64,000 nucleotides of DNA, from NCBI RefSeq assembly GCF_012958305.1, contig NZ_JABBYO010000001.1, forward strand, positions 372,001-436,000. The letters run 5' to 3'. Below the pieces are notes generated by a model that ran no database searches, was not told where the DNA came from, and worked only from the letters and a program-made list of their open reading frames with translations. Below are positions 17,921 to 26,361 of the stretch, piece by piece. A program made the translations under genes and the position numbers. Position 1 is the first letter of the stretch. Each line of letters starts with the position of its first letter. The DNA is from Tautonia rosea (GTDB taxonomy: Bacteria > Planctomycetota > Planctomycetia > Isosphaerales > Isosphaeraceae).

Positions 17921-19081
17921 TTACGGCGGGGCGGTCGCGCCTTCGAGGGACTCGGGGGAGAAATCGTGTTCGGTGAGGTTGAACGTCACCGTCCGGGACC
18001 GGCCTTCCTCTCCCCGGAGGACGAACAGGGCGGCAACGTCGGTGCGGTCACGGAGGATTGAGGCCGATCCGTCGGGGCCAAGGATCGAGAAGGCCGTGGA
18101 GAGGGCATCGGCCTCGGCGGCCGTGGGAGCGAGGACCGTGACGCTGGCCGGGGCATCGGCGTCGAGCGGCTCTCCGATTCGGGGGTCGAGAATGTGGCTG
18201 TAGAATCGCCCGTTGGCCTCAAACCACTGAATCGAGCCGCCGGATGTCGAGAGGCCGCGATTCCTGAGGTGCAGCGTGCCGACCGATCGGGAGAGGTCGA
18301 ACGGATCAACCACCTTAATCTGCCAGCGTCCGCCGAGGCGATCGGGGGGCGACCCGAGGGCAAAGAGGCTGGACTGGCCCCCGTGAATAAGGGCGGAGGT
18401 CGGGAACCAGTAATCGCGGATGAGCTGAGTGACCCGATCGAGGGCGTAGCCTTTGCCGATCGCGCCGAAGTTCAGGACAACTCCAGGGCGCGTGAACTGG
18501 ATCGTTGATTGTTCGGGGTCAAGCTGAAGCAGGTGACACCCCGAACGATCTCGGGCATCGGCCAGTTCATCAGGGCTGGGAACCCGTCTGGGCCCCCGGA
18601 TGAATCCCCAGGCGAGGCTTAACGCCCCGGAGGCAAGCTCGTAGGCCCCGCCGGTCTGACGACCGATCTGGAGGGCTTGCTCGATCAGGGAAAAGAGTTC
18701 GGGAGAGACGCGGACTGGCTGCTCATGGGCCGAGGCGTTCAGGCGGCTGACCTCGGAATCGTCTCGATAGATCGTGAGCAGGAATTCGACGGAGTCGATC
18801 ACGTCGAGTGCTGACTGGGCAAGGGCAGCAGCACCCGGGGTTCGAACCGGCAACCGGACCTCGAAATAGGAGCCCATGCCCGGACGACGGGCCAGCACGA
18901 GATCGCCTCCGTTGAGCCGTTCGAGCACCGGGGAAGGGACCGGAGCGTTCGGTTCAGACGCTCTGGCGGGAGAGCGGAACCGGAACAGATCACGGCGGCT
19001 AACGCTCGGTGGAGGAGGGAGCACTCCGGACCTCGTTTCGCGTGGGTCGGCGACCGGCAACGGTAGGGCGGGAGGGGCCAT
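17921..19081 (-). CDS. apbE: FAD:protein FMN transferase (ApbE)
   Basis: This 386-residue protein carries the ApbE domain from about residue 60. It has the GSYFEVRLP start, the LNFGAIGKGYALDRV FAD-binding segment, and the GRFYSHILDPRIGEP segment with the catalytic HxxxPxxG-like core. ApbE attaches FMN covalently to a Thr or Ser of exported flavoproteins such as Nqr and Rnf subunits. The N-terminus has SRRDLFRF, like a Tat motif, but no strong hydrophobic core follows. It is the first gene of the apbE-doxX-mocA run. I saw no matching [S/T]GA[S/T] acceptor motif in the two downstream proteins. Confidence 0.92.
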   Translation of the reverse strand: MAPPALPLPVADPRETRSGVLPPPPSVSRRDLFRFRSPARASEPNAPVPSPVLERLNGGDLVLARRPGMGSYFEVRLPVRTPGAAALAQSALDVIDSVEFLLTIYRDDSEVSRLNASAHEQPVRVSPELFSLIEQALQIGRQTGGAYELASGALSLAWGFIRGPRRVPSPDELADARDRSGCHLLQLDPEQSTIQFTRPGVVLNFGAIGKGYALDRVTQLIRDYWFPTSALIHGGQSSLFALGSPPDRLGGRWQIKVVDPFDLSRSVGTLHLRNRGLSTSGGSIQWFEANGRFYSHILDPRIGEPLDADAPASVTVLAPTAAEADALSTAFSILGPDGSASILRDRTDVAALFVLRGEEGRSRTVTFNLTEHDFSPESLEGATAPP

Positions 19082-19340
19082 TCATCCTGGAAGCCATCGG
19101 GCAAAGACCGAAGGACCAGATGACGCTTCGAGACCATTCGGCTCGTAATGGCACCCTTCATTATAGCCTCATGACCGAGTCGGGAGGAAGATCTCCCCTG
19201 CCGGAAGTGGTCTCAGAACATCTCGACGCTCCCCAGAGTCGGAACCTCGGGCGGGAGTGGCCAATTGCGATCGAGCCGGGTAGGCTGATTCGCTTGCCTG
19301 ACCCGCATATCGACTTCGCCGAAGGCCCGGTTTCCTGCCC

Positions 19341-20888
19341 ATGAGCCCGATCGACCTTGGAATCATCGTCGTTTACATCGTTGGCGTAACGCTTTTCGGC
19401 TCGATCCTGGGGTCGCGAAGCAAGGGACTGAAAGGGTATTTCCTGGGAGGGGGACAGGTCCCCGCGTGGGCCGTGATGCTCTCGATCGTCGCCACGGAGA
19501 CAAGCACCGCCACCTTTCTGAGCGTGCCGAGCCTGAGCTTTCGAGAGGGAGGCGATTTCACCTATCTGCAACTGGCCCTCGGCTACATCGTGGGCCGAGT
19601 GCTGGTCTCGATCGTTCTGCTCCCGAGCTACTTTCGGGGGCAAATGTACACAGCCTATCAGGTGCTTAACGATCGGTTTGGAGGGGCGACCAAGACAGCG
19701 GCCTCAGTGCTCTTTCTGCTTTCAAGAACCCTGGGAGACGGCCTGAGACTCTTTCTGGCGGCCCTCGTCCTACGCAATCTCCTGCTCCTGAGCGGTCTGG
19801 TGGGAGACGGGGCGGCATCGATCATGCCGATCGAATGGGCAATGCCCATCGCGATTGTTCTCATGGGTGTTTCTACGATTGTTTACACGTTCCTTGGTGG
19901 AATGACGGCGGTCGTCTGGACCGACGTAACGCAGTTTATCATCTACATGATTGGAGCCGTGGCGGCCTTGTTCTTGATGGTCGGCCGACTTGATGGGGGT
20001 TGGGCTGATCTCTGGGAAACGGGCAATGCGCTCGAAAAGTTCCGGATGTTCAATTTCACATTTGATCTGACGCAACCGTTCACCTTCTGGGCGGGAATGA
20101 TCGGCGGAGTTGTCTTGAACACGTCGACGCACGGCGCAGATCAGATGATGGTTCAGCGATACCTGTCGGCCCGGTCGCAAACGCAGGCGGCGGTGGCCTT
20201 GATCTGTAGCGGCTTCGTGGTCATTGCGCAGTTCGCGCTTTTCTTATTGATTGGCGTTGCGCTTTCCATCTTTTATTCGGAATATCCGCCCGATCGGCCG
20301 TTGCAGGTGGATGATGAGTTCGCCTCGTTCATCGTCAATTACTTGCCGACGGGCCTAGTGGGCCTGGTTGTGGCGGCGATCTTCTCGGCGGCGATGAGCA
20401 CCCTGTCGAGTTCCCTGAATGCGTCGGCCTCCTCGACCGTCAACGACCTGATCCGGCCGATGGCGCCGACGATGAGCGAAGAGCGACTGCTCGGGATCTC
20501 GAAGGTCATGACGGTCGTCTGGGGGCTGGCTCAAATGGGGATTGCCGGCGTCGCGGCGGCGAAGTTCCAGGAGAGCCCGGTGGTCGAGGATGCCCTGGCG
20601 ATTGCCTCGTTCGTGACCGGGATCATTCTGGGCGTGTTTTTGCTTGGCATCCTTACGACGACGGTCAACCAGCGATCGGCCCTGATCGGACTCGTCGCGG
20701 GGTTGATGGCGGTCTCTTATGCCCGGTTCGGGCCGACGAAATTGCCCGAGTCGCTTTATCCGTTCGAGGGGGCACTGGCCTGGCCCTATTTCGCCCTGGT
20801 GGGATCAGGGACGACCTTCCTGGTTGGTGTGCTGGCCTCTCGGCTGAGCCGAGGAGGCGCAGCGAACTTGCCAGCCTCCGAATCCTGA
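19341..20888 (+). CDS. Sodium:solute symporter (SSS family)
   Basis: This 515-residue integral membrane protein has about 13 transmembrane helices. It contains the family hallmarks: an N-terminal GYFLGGGQVPAWAVMLSIVATETSTATF (SSS signature helix), the GGMTAVVWTDVTQ segment, and a late AAIFSAAMSTLSSSLNASAS carrying the sodium-site serines. It would import an organic solute with sodium; family members carry sugars, sialic acid, proline or other carboxylates. Its stop is 64 bases before the amidase-muramidase fusion on the same strand, suggesting a related substrate such as a muropeptide or amino sugar. The specificity is inference. Confidence 0.93.
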   Translation: MSPIDLGIIVVYIVGVTLFGSILGSRSKGLKGYFLGGGQVPAWAVMLSIVATETSTATFLSVPSLSFREGGDFTYLQLALGYIVGRVLVSIVLLPSYFRGQMYTAYQVLNDRFGGATKTAASVLFLLSRTLGDGLRLFLAALVLRNLLLLSGLVGDGAASIMPIEWAMPIAIVLMGVSTIVYTFLGGMTAVVWTDVTQFIIYMIGAVAALFLMVGRLDGGWADLWETGNALEKFRMFNFTFDLTQPFTFWAGMIGGVVLNTSTHGADQMMVQRYLSARSQTQAAVALICSGFVVIAQFALFLLIGVALSIFYSEYPPDRPLQVDDEFASFIVNYLPTGLVGLVVAAIFSAAMSTLSSSLNASASSTVNDLIRPMAPTMSEERLLGISKVMTVVWGLAQMGIAGVAAAKFQESPVVEDALAIASFVTGIILGVFLLGILTTTVNQRSALIGLVAGLMAVSYARFGPTKLPESLYPFEGALAWPYFALVGSGTTFLVGVLASRLSRGGAANLPASES

Positions 20889-20952
20889 TCGCAGAACACT
20901 CGCCGTTCTCGGTTCTCTCAAGCTCAAGCCTCTCTCTTGCCTTGGAGTGATG

Positions 20953-23283
20953 ATGTTCTCCCATTGCGTGTTGTTTCTGGCCGGTTTGTCGATCGGCCTT
21001 TCTGACCTGACGAGACTCCCCGAGGCCACTCCCGAATCGCTCGGGTTCGATCCGGCAGCCCTGGCCGAGGTGCGGTCGGCCGTTTCCGAGGCCGTGGAGG
21101 AGGGAGCGATTCCGGGGGCAGTGGTGGTCGTCGGCCGTCGAGGTCAGATCGCCCTAGTGGAGGTCGTCGGCCTTCGCGCGGTTGAGCCGGACGCTCAGGA
21201 GATGACCCGCGACACGGTCTTCGACATGGCCTCGTTGACCAAGCCGGTTGCAACCGCGACGGCCGTGATGAAGCTCTGGGAGCGCGGTGCGATTGATCTC
21301 GACGACCCGATCACCACCTATCTGCCCGAGTTGGCAAACCACGGCAAGGAGGCGATCACCGTCGAGATGCTGTTGCGGCATCGGGCCGGCTTGATTCCCG
21401 ATAACCCGATCGGCGATTACCAGGACGGTGTCGAAGAAGCCTGGCGCCGGATCAACGAGATCGACCTGGTCGGTACTCCCGGCGAGCAGTTTCGCTACAC
21501 CGATGTGGGGTTCCTGATCCTCGGCCGACTGGTCGAACGGGTCTCGGGAATGTCACTGGATGAATTTGTGCGCGAACACATCTTCAATCCGATTGGGATG
21601 AGGGATTCGATGTTCCTGCCCCTGGAGCATGGGATCGACCGCGATCGGATTGCACCGACCGAACGAGAAGGAGAGGAATGGGTTCGAGGGGTGGTGCATG
21701 ACCCCCGATCGCGAGCCGTCGGAGGAGTTGCGGGCCATGCCGGGCTGTTCAGCACGGCGGACGATCTTACCGTTTATGCTCAAACGTTGCTGAATGGCGG
21801 CGAAGGACCGAACGGCACTCGCATTCTGGCCCCGCCGACAGTTCGGGCCATGATTGACGCCGGAGACACCCCGGATGGGGAGCGCCGAGGTTTGGGATGG
21901 GATCTGAACACCGGCTACAGCTCACCCAAGGGGGAGCGGTTTGGGCCGAAGAGTTTTGGTCACACCGGATTCACAGGGACAAGCATCTGGATTGATCCGG
22001 AGACCGAAACATTTGTGATCCTCTTGACCAGTCGACTGCATCCGGGGGGCGACAAGCCCTCGCCGACCGCCCTCCGCCGGCGATTGGCGACGATTGTGGC
22101 CTCGGCGATTGTCGAAGGGCCGGTCCCCCCTGCCCTTCCGATCGAGGTGGGTGAGGTACGGTGCGGGATCGATGTCCTGGAGGCGGAAGGCTTCGCGCCC
22201 TTGAAGGGGAAGCGGATTGGCTTGATCACGAACCACACGGGACGAACGCGGGACGGCCGGACGACGATCGACGTGCTGTTCGAGGCCGAAGGAATCGAAC
22301 TGGTCACGCTGTTCAGCCCCGAGCATGGGATTCGCGGCCTGCTCGATACGAATATCGACGACAGCAAGGATGAACAGACAGGATTGCCGATTTATAGCCT
22401 CTATGGCGAGCGACGCAAGCCGTCTCCCGAGCAACTGGAGGGACTCGATGCCCTGGTGTTCGATATCGCGGATATAGGAACACGATTTTACACATACATC
22501 AGTACGATGGGGCTCGCGATGGAAGCCGCGGCCGAGGCGGGGATTCCGATCTTCGTGCTCGACCGGCCCAACCCGATCGGTGGGCAAGCGGTGCAAGGGC
22601 CGGTTCGGGATGAGGATCTGGGATCGTTTATCGCCTTTCACCGCGTGCCGGTCAGGCATGGGATGACGATCGGCGAACTGGCCCTCATGTTCAATCAGGA
22701 ACGAGAGATTGGGGCGGACCTGACCGTGGTTCAGTGCCAGGGGTGGCGTCGGTCGTTCTGGTTCGACCAGACCGGGTTGCTCTGGGTGAACCCGTCACCC
22801 AACATGAGGAGTTTGAGCGAGGCGTTGCTTTATCCAGGGGTTGGGTTGCTCGAAGCAACGAACCTTGCCACCGGACGAGGGACAGACACACCGTTCGAAC
22901 GGGTTGGGGCACCCTGGATCGATCCCCAGCGCTGGGCTGCGGAACTGAACGCTGAAGGGTTTGAGGGTGCTCGATTCGTGCCGATTCGTTTCTCGCCCAC
23001 GGAGCGGCAATACGAGGGGGAGGATTGTGGCGGGGTTTACATCATCATCGACGACTGGGACACCTTCGATCCGATCGAGGTCGGGATTGGCCTGGCCGTG
23101 ACCCTGCGTCGGCTCTACCCCGAGGACTGGAAGCCCGAGGCTTTGAACCGCTTGATGACGAACCGGGCGGCTTATGATGCGATTGTTGAGGGAGCGAGTG
23201 TCCGGGCCGTTGAGCGGACCTGGGCTCGCGAACTCCTCGAATTCCTGGAGGATCGTGCGTTGTATCTGATCTACGAAGATTGA
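20953..23283 (+). CDS. Beta-lactamase-fold serine hydrolase fused to NamZ-like exo-muramidase (DUF1343)
   Basis: This 776-residue secreted protein starts at the ATG at 20953, with GGAG just upstream, and has a short hydrophobic N-terminus. Residues ~30-380 are a class C beta-lactamase/AmiE-like serine hydrolase with SLTK (SxxK), YTD and HTG motifs. Residues ~395-776 are a DUF1343 domain with LKGKRIGLITNHTGR, FSPEHGIRG and LDRPNPIGG; in Bacillus subtilis this family is the exo-N-acetylmuramidase NamZ. In that organism AmiE (MurNAc-L-Ala amidase) and NamZ are separate proteins of one recycling operon; here both activities appear to lie in one chain. Both halves look intact. Confidence 0.93.
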   Translation: MFSHCVLFLAGLSIGLSDLTRLPEATPESLGFDPAALAEVRSAVSEAVEEGAIPGAVVVVGRRGQIALVEVVGLRAVEPDAQEMTRDTVFDMASLTKPVATATAVMKLWERGAIDLDDPITTYLPELANHGKEAITVEMLLRHRAGLIPDNPIGDYQDGVEEAWRRINEIDLVGTPGEQFRYTDVGFLILGRLVERVSGMSLDEFVREHIFNPIGMRDSMFLPLEHGIDRDRIAPTEREGEEWVRGVVHDPRSRAVGGVAGHAGLFSTADDLTVYAQTLLNGGEGPNGTRILAPPTVRAMIDAGDTPDGERRGLGWDLNTGYSSPKGERFGPKSFGHTGFTGTSIWIDPETETFVILLTSRLHPGGDKPSPTALRRRLATIVASAIVEGPVPPALPIEVGEVRCGIDVLEAEGFAPLKGKRIGLITNHTGRTRDGRTTIDVLFEAEGIELVTLFSPEHGIRGLLDTNIDDSKDEQTGLPIYSLYGERRKPSPEQLEGLDALVFDIADIGTRFYTYISTMGLAMEAAAEAGIPIFVLDRPNPIGGQAVQGPVRDEDLGSFIAFHRVPVRHGMTIGELALMFNQEREIGADLTVVQCQGWRRSFWFDQTGLLWVNPSPNMRSLSEALLYPGVGLLEATNLATGRGTDTPFERVGAPWIDPQRWAAELNAEGFEGARFVPIRFSPTERQYEGEDCGGVYIIIDDWDTFDPIEVGIGLAVTLRRLYPEDWKPEALNRLMTNRAAYDAIVEGASVRAVERTWARELLEFLEDRALYLIYED

Positions 23284-23401
23284 GGTTGAGACCGTTGGGA
23301 TTGCCCTCGCCCTCCCTGATCGGTCAGCATGGCGGGGAGGGCGATCGCTGCACGATCGTGCCTGAATCGCTGTCCGCACCCGTCCCCCAGGTCGAGAACT
23401 G

Positions 23402-25126
23402 ATGAGCACTGCAAGCTATACTCCCGAAACCTTTCCGCATCGATGGCTCCCGGCCGATGTCTCATTCAAGACCTGGGAGCAGATCGAGCCGTATTATCAA
23501 CAACTCCTGGATCGACCAATTGGATCTTCGGACGAGCTGGAGGAGTGGCTCAAGGATGTGGGGGAGCTGAATTCCGCGGTGTCTCAGGAAGGCTCTCAGC
23601 GCTACATTGCCATGACCTGTCAGACGGACGATCCGGATCGCGAGGCCGCACACCTGGCGTTCGTCCGGGACATCGAACCGAAGCTGAAGCCTTACCTGAA
23701 TCAGTTACGGAACCGTTACCTCGACTCTCCCCACCGCTCGGGCCTCCCGACGGAGCGGTATCATGTGTTCGATCGTGCGCAGGAGAATCGACGGCGCCTG
23801 TATCGAGAGGCGAACATCCCTCGGGAAACCGAGCTGGCCGAGCTGGGGCAGACGTATCAGAAGACCATCGGATCGATGACTGTCACCTTCCGGGGTGAGG
23901 AGAAGACGCTGGCTCAGATGGCCCCGTACCTGGAAGAAACCGACCGGGCACTTCGTCAGGAAGTCTGGGAGATGGTGTCTCGGCGTCGGCTTGAGGATCG
24001 AGAAACGCTTGATTCGCTTTTTGATCGCATGATCACACTCCGGGAGGAGATTGCGCGGGAAGCCGAATTCCCGGATTACGTTTCGTATGCGTATGCGAAT
24101 CGAGAACGATTTGATTACGGTCCGGAACAAGCCGAGGCGTTTCAGAAGGCGATTGAGTCGGAGGTGGTTCCCCTGGCTCGTGCCCTTCAGGAGAAACGAC
24201 GGACGACGATGGCGCTGGAGTCGCTTCGGCCCTGGGATCTCGCGGTGGACCCAAGGGGACGGGCACCCTTGAGGCCGTTCCAGGATGCCGACCGCTTGGC
24301 CGAGGGGGCGGCTCAGATCTTCAGCAAGGTGGATGAAGAACTGGGAGCGCAGTTTTCCTTCATGCACCGGCAATCGTTGCTTGATCTGGCCAATCGTAAA
24401 GGGAAGGCCCCCGGCGGCTACCAGGCGAACCTGGAGGATGACCGGCTTCCGTTTATCTTCATGAATGCCGTGGGGGTGGATGGCGACTTGCGGACAGTCT
24501 TGCACGAAGGGGGGCATGCCTTTCACACCCTCGCCGCACGGTGCGAACCACTGGCCGAGTACCGCGACGCGCCGATCGAGTTCTGTGAGGTGGCGTCGAT
24601 GAGTATGGAATTGCTCGGAGCCCCCGAGTTGACCGTCTTCTATTCGGAGGACGACGCGAAACGTTCGTATCGTGAGTTGCTGGAAGGCATTGTCCTGATC
24701 CTTCCCTGGATTGCGACGGTCGATGCGTTTCAGCACTGGATTTATCGCCATCCCGGCCACTCGCAAGGCGACCGGCGGGTCGCCTGGAACCATCTGATGG
24801 ATCGGTTCGGCGGCCAGATCGACTGGTCGGGCTACGAGGAGATCCGATCGAACTCATGGCATCGGCAGTTGCACATTTTCCTGTATCCGTTTTATTACAT
24901 TGAGTACGGGATCGCGCAACTGGGAGCCCTTCAGGTCTGGCAGAGGTCGCGAACCGATCGCAAGGCGGCGGTCGCTGCTTATCGGTCGGCGCTGGCACTG
25001 GGGGGTTCCCGCCCGTTGCCCGAGTTATTCGAGGCCTCGGGAGCTACGTTTGATTTTTCTGCGGCCACGATTGCTCCGCTGATCAACGACATCAATGAGG
25101 AACTGGAGCGGCTCGGAGACGCGTGA
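23402..25126 (+). CDS. M3-family oligoendopeptidase (PepF-like)
   Basis: This 574-residue zinc metallopeptidase of the M3 oligoendopeptidase F type has its catalytic HEGGH at residues 368-372 and the third zinc ligand in the following FCEVASMSMELL segment. The C-terminal HRQLHIFLYPFYYIEYGIAQLGALQ segment is the conserved substrate-binding part. No signal peptide is visible, so it acts in the cytoplasm on short peptides. It follows the amidase-muramidase fusion by 118 bases on the same strand and could degrade stem or other peptides taken up by the symporter. That coupling is inference. Confidence 0.93.
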   Translation: MSTASYTPETFPHRWLPADVSFKTWEQIEPYYQQLLDRPIGSSDELEEWLKDVGELNSAVSQEGSQRYIAMTCQTDDPDREAAHLAFVRDIEPKLKPYLNQLRNRYLDSPHRSGLPTERYHVFDRAQENRRRLYREANIPRETELAELGQTYQKTIGSMTVTFRGEEKTLAQMAPYLEETDRALRQEVWEMVSRRRLEDRETLDSLFDRMITLREEIAREAEFPDYVSYAYANRERFDYGPEQAEAFQKAIESEVVPLARALQEKRRTTMALESLRPWDLAVDPRGRAPLRPFQDADRLAEGAAQIFSKVDEELGAQFSFMHRQSLLDLANRKGKAPGGYQANLEDDRLPFIFMNAVGVDGDLRTVLHEGGHAFHTLAARCEPLAEYRDAPIEFCEVASMSMELLGAPELTVFYSEDDAKRSYRELLEGIVLILPWIATVDAFQHWIYRHPGHSQGDRRVAWNHLMDRFGGQIDWSGYEEIRSNSWHRQLHIFLYPFYYIEYGIAQLGALQVWQRSRTDRKAAVAAYRSALALGGSRPLPELFEASGATFDFSAATIAPLINDINEELERLGDA

Positions 25127-25241
25127 TCGTTCGATCTCGACCCCGGAGTTTCGGTCTCAAGACCGACAAAGGTCATGAGACCCTTGGCAAACAAGCCCGA
25201 CCTGACACATGGATCGACGTCCAATACGAAAGGGAATGTGT

Positions 25242-26261
25242 ATGCGATTTTCCTGCTTGGTCGCGGTCCTGGCACTGGGCGCGACGTGGTGTGTTCGGGC
25301 CGACGAGCCATCCCCGCCGATCACCGTGGTGAGCCCGAAGCCGCAGGGGATCATCGCGACGGGCATCAACAATCAAGGGTCGGTGATCGGCTTCGAATGG
25401 ATTGAGGAGGAGGAACGCCCTGGCGTGATTGCTCAGGTACCGTTCTATGCCAAGGCAGGAGAGATCACGTACCTCCCGCTGCTGGAAGGGTACACGGCGA
25501 CCTTCCCGGCCGATGTGAGCGACGGCGGCCTGGTGGTGGGCCGCGTGAGCAAGCCAATGACCCCGGGAGTTCGGACACCCTTGCTCAACCAGGCTTTTGT
25601 CTGGGATGAGGACGGTGGGATCCGGGGCCTGGGTGCTCTGGAGGGGGATTTCACATCCTTTGCCACCGGGGTTTCAAGGGACGGGAGACGAATTAGCGGT
25701 TACTCGGTCGGTGATGCTCGGGTGCGGGCCTGCATCTGGAACCTTGAGGGGGAGCAGTGGGTTGGAACGGCTTTGCCCCATCAGGACCGTTTGGCATCGA
25801 ATGTGGTCGCGATCAGTGACGACGGAAAATCGGTCGCGGCCACCGATGGGGTGTTCGGGTGCCTCTGGACCGAGGATGACGCTGGGTCGTGGACGCGAGA
25901 AGTGATTTCGGAACCAGGAGCCCTGATCCCAAGGGCGGTGAACAATTCCGGCATGGTTGTCGGCTTGACCTTTGCCGGAGACGGCTTACAGCATGCCGTG
26001 ATCTGGACGCGAGAAGGGGGTTATCTGCGGCTCGGCGAGCCGGAGGGCTATCGTCGATCGGAAGCCAGCGATGTGAATAACCAGGGTGTCGTCGTGGGAA
26101 TGATGGATGGCCCGGCAGGTTCGGAGATCGGACCCGACCCGTTCCTGTATGAAAAGGGGATGCTACGACGGATTGAGGAGGGAGGGCCGATGTTCTCCTC
26201 GGCCACCACGATCAACGATCAGGGGCAGGTGGCTGGAATTCTCGAAAGCGAGGATTTTTGA
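25242..26261 (+). CDS. Secreted protein with HAF-like repeats
   Basis: The ATG at 25242, with AAAGGG upstream, gives 339 residues with a signal peptide (MRFSCLVAVLALGATWCVRA). The mature protein consists of repeated ~45-residue blade-like units containing the theme A-x-x-I/V-N-x-x-G-x-V-V-G (for example ATGINNQGSVIGF, RAVNNSGMVVGL, SDVNNQGVVVGM and a final TINDQGQVAGI), as in extracellular HAF-repeat proteins. These are probably beta-propellers. No catalytic residues are recognisable. It ends at 26261 in a short tail. Confidence 0.8.
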   Translation: MRFSCLVAVLALGATWCVRADEPSPPITVVSPKPQGIIATGINNQGSVIGFEWIEEEERPGVIAQVPFYAKAGEITYLPLLEGYTATFPADVSDGGLVVGRVSKPMTPGVRTPLLNQAFVWDEDGGIRGLGALEGDFTSFATGVSRDGRRISGYSVGDARVRACIWNLEGEQWVGTALPHQDRLASNVVAISDDGKSVAATDGVFGCLWTEDDAGSWTREVISEPGALIPRAVNNSGMVVGLTFAGDGLQHAVIWTREGGYLRLGEPEGYRRSEASDVNNQGVVVGMMDGPAGSEIGPDPFLYEKGMLRRIEEGGPMFSSATTINDQGQVAGILESEDF

Positions 26262-26281
26262 GATGGCTCTGACATCGTTTC

Positions 26282-26327
26282 GGGGCCAGCGCGCGACCAA
26301 GGGCCAGAGTCGGTCGACCCTGGCCCC
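26282..26327. terminator. Possible bidirectional stem-loop between convergent genes
   Basis: GGGGCCAG (26282-26289) or the nearby GGGCCAG (26301-26307) can pair with CTGGCCCC (26320-26327). The site lies between two converging genes. There is no T tract, so a role in termination is uncertain. Confidence 0.3.
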
Positions 26328-26361
26328 TTGATCCGGAACCGGCCACCCGTCGATCTCGGGG

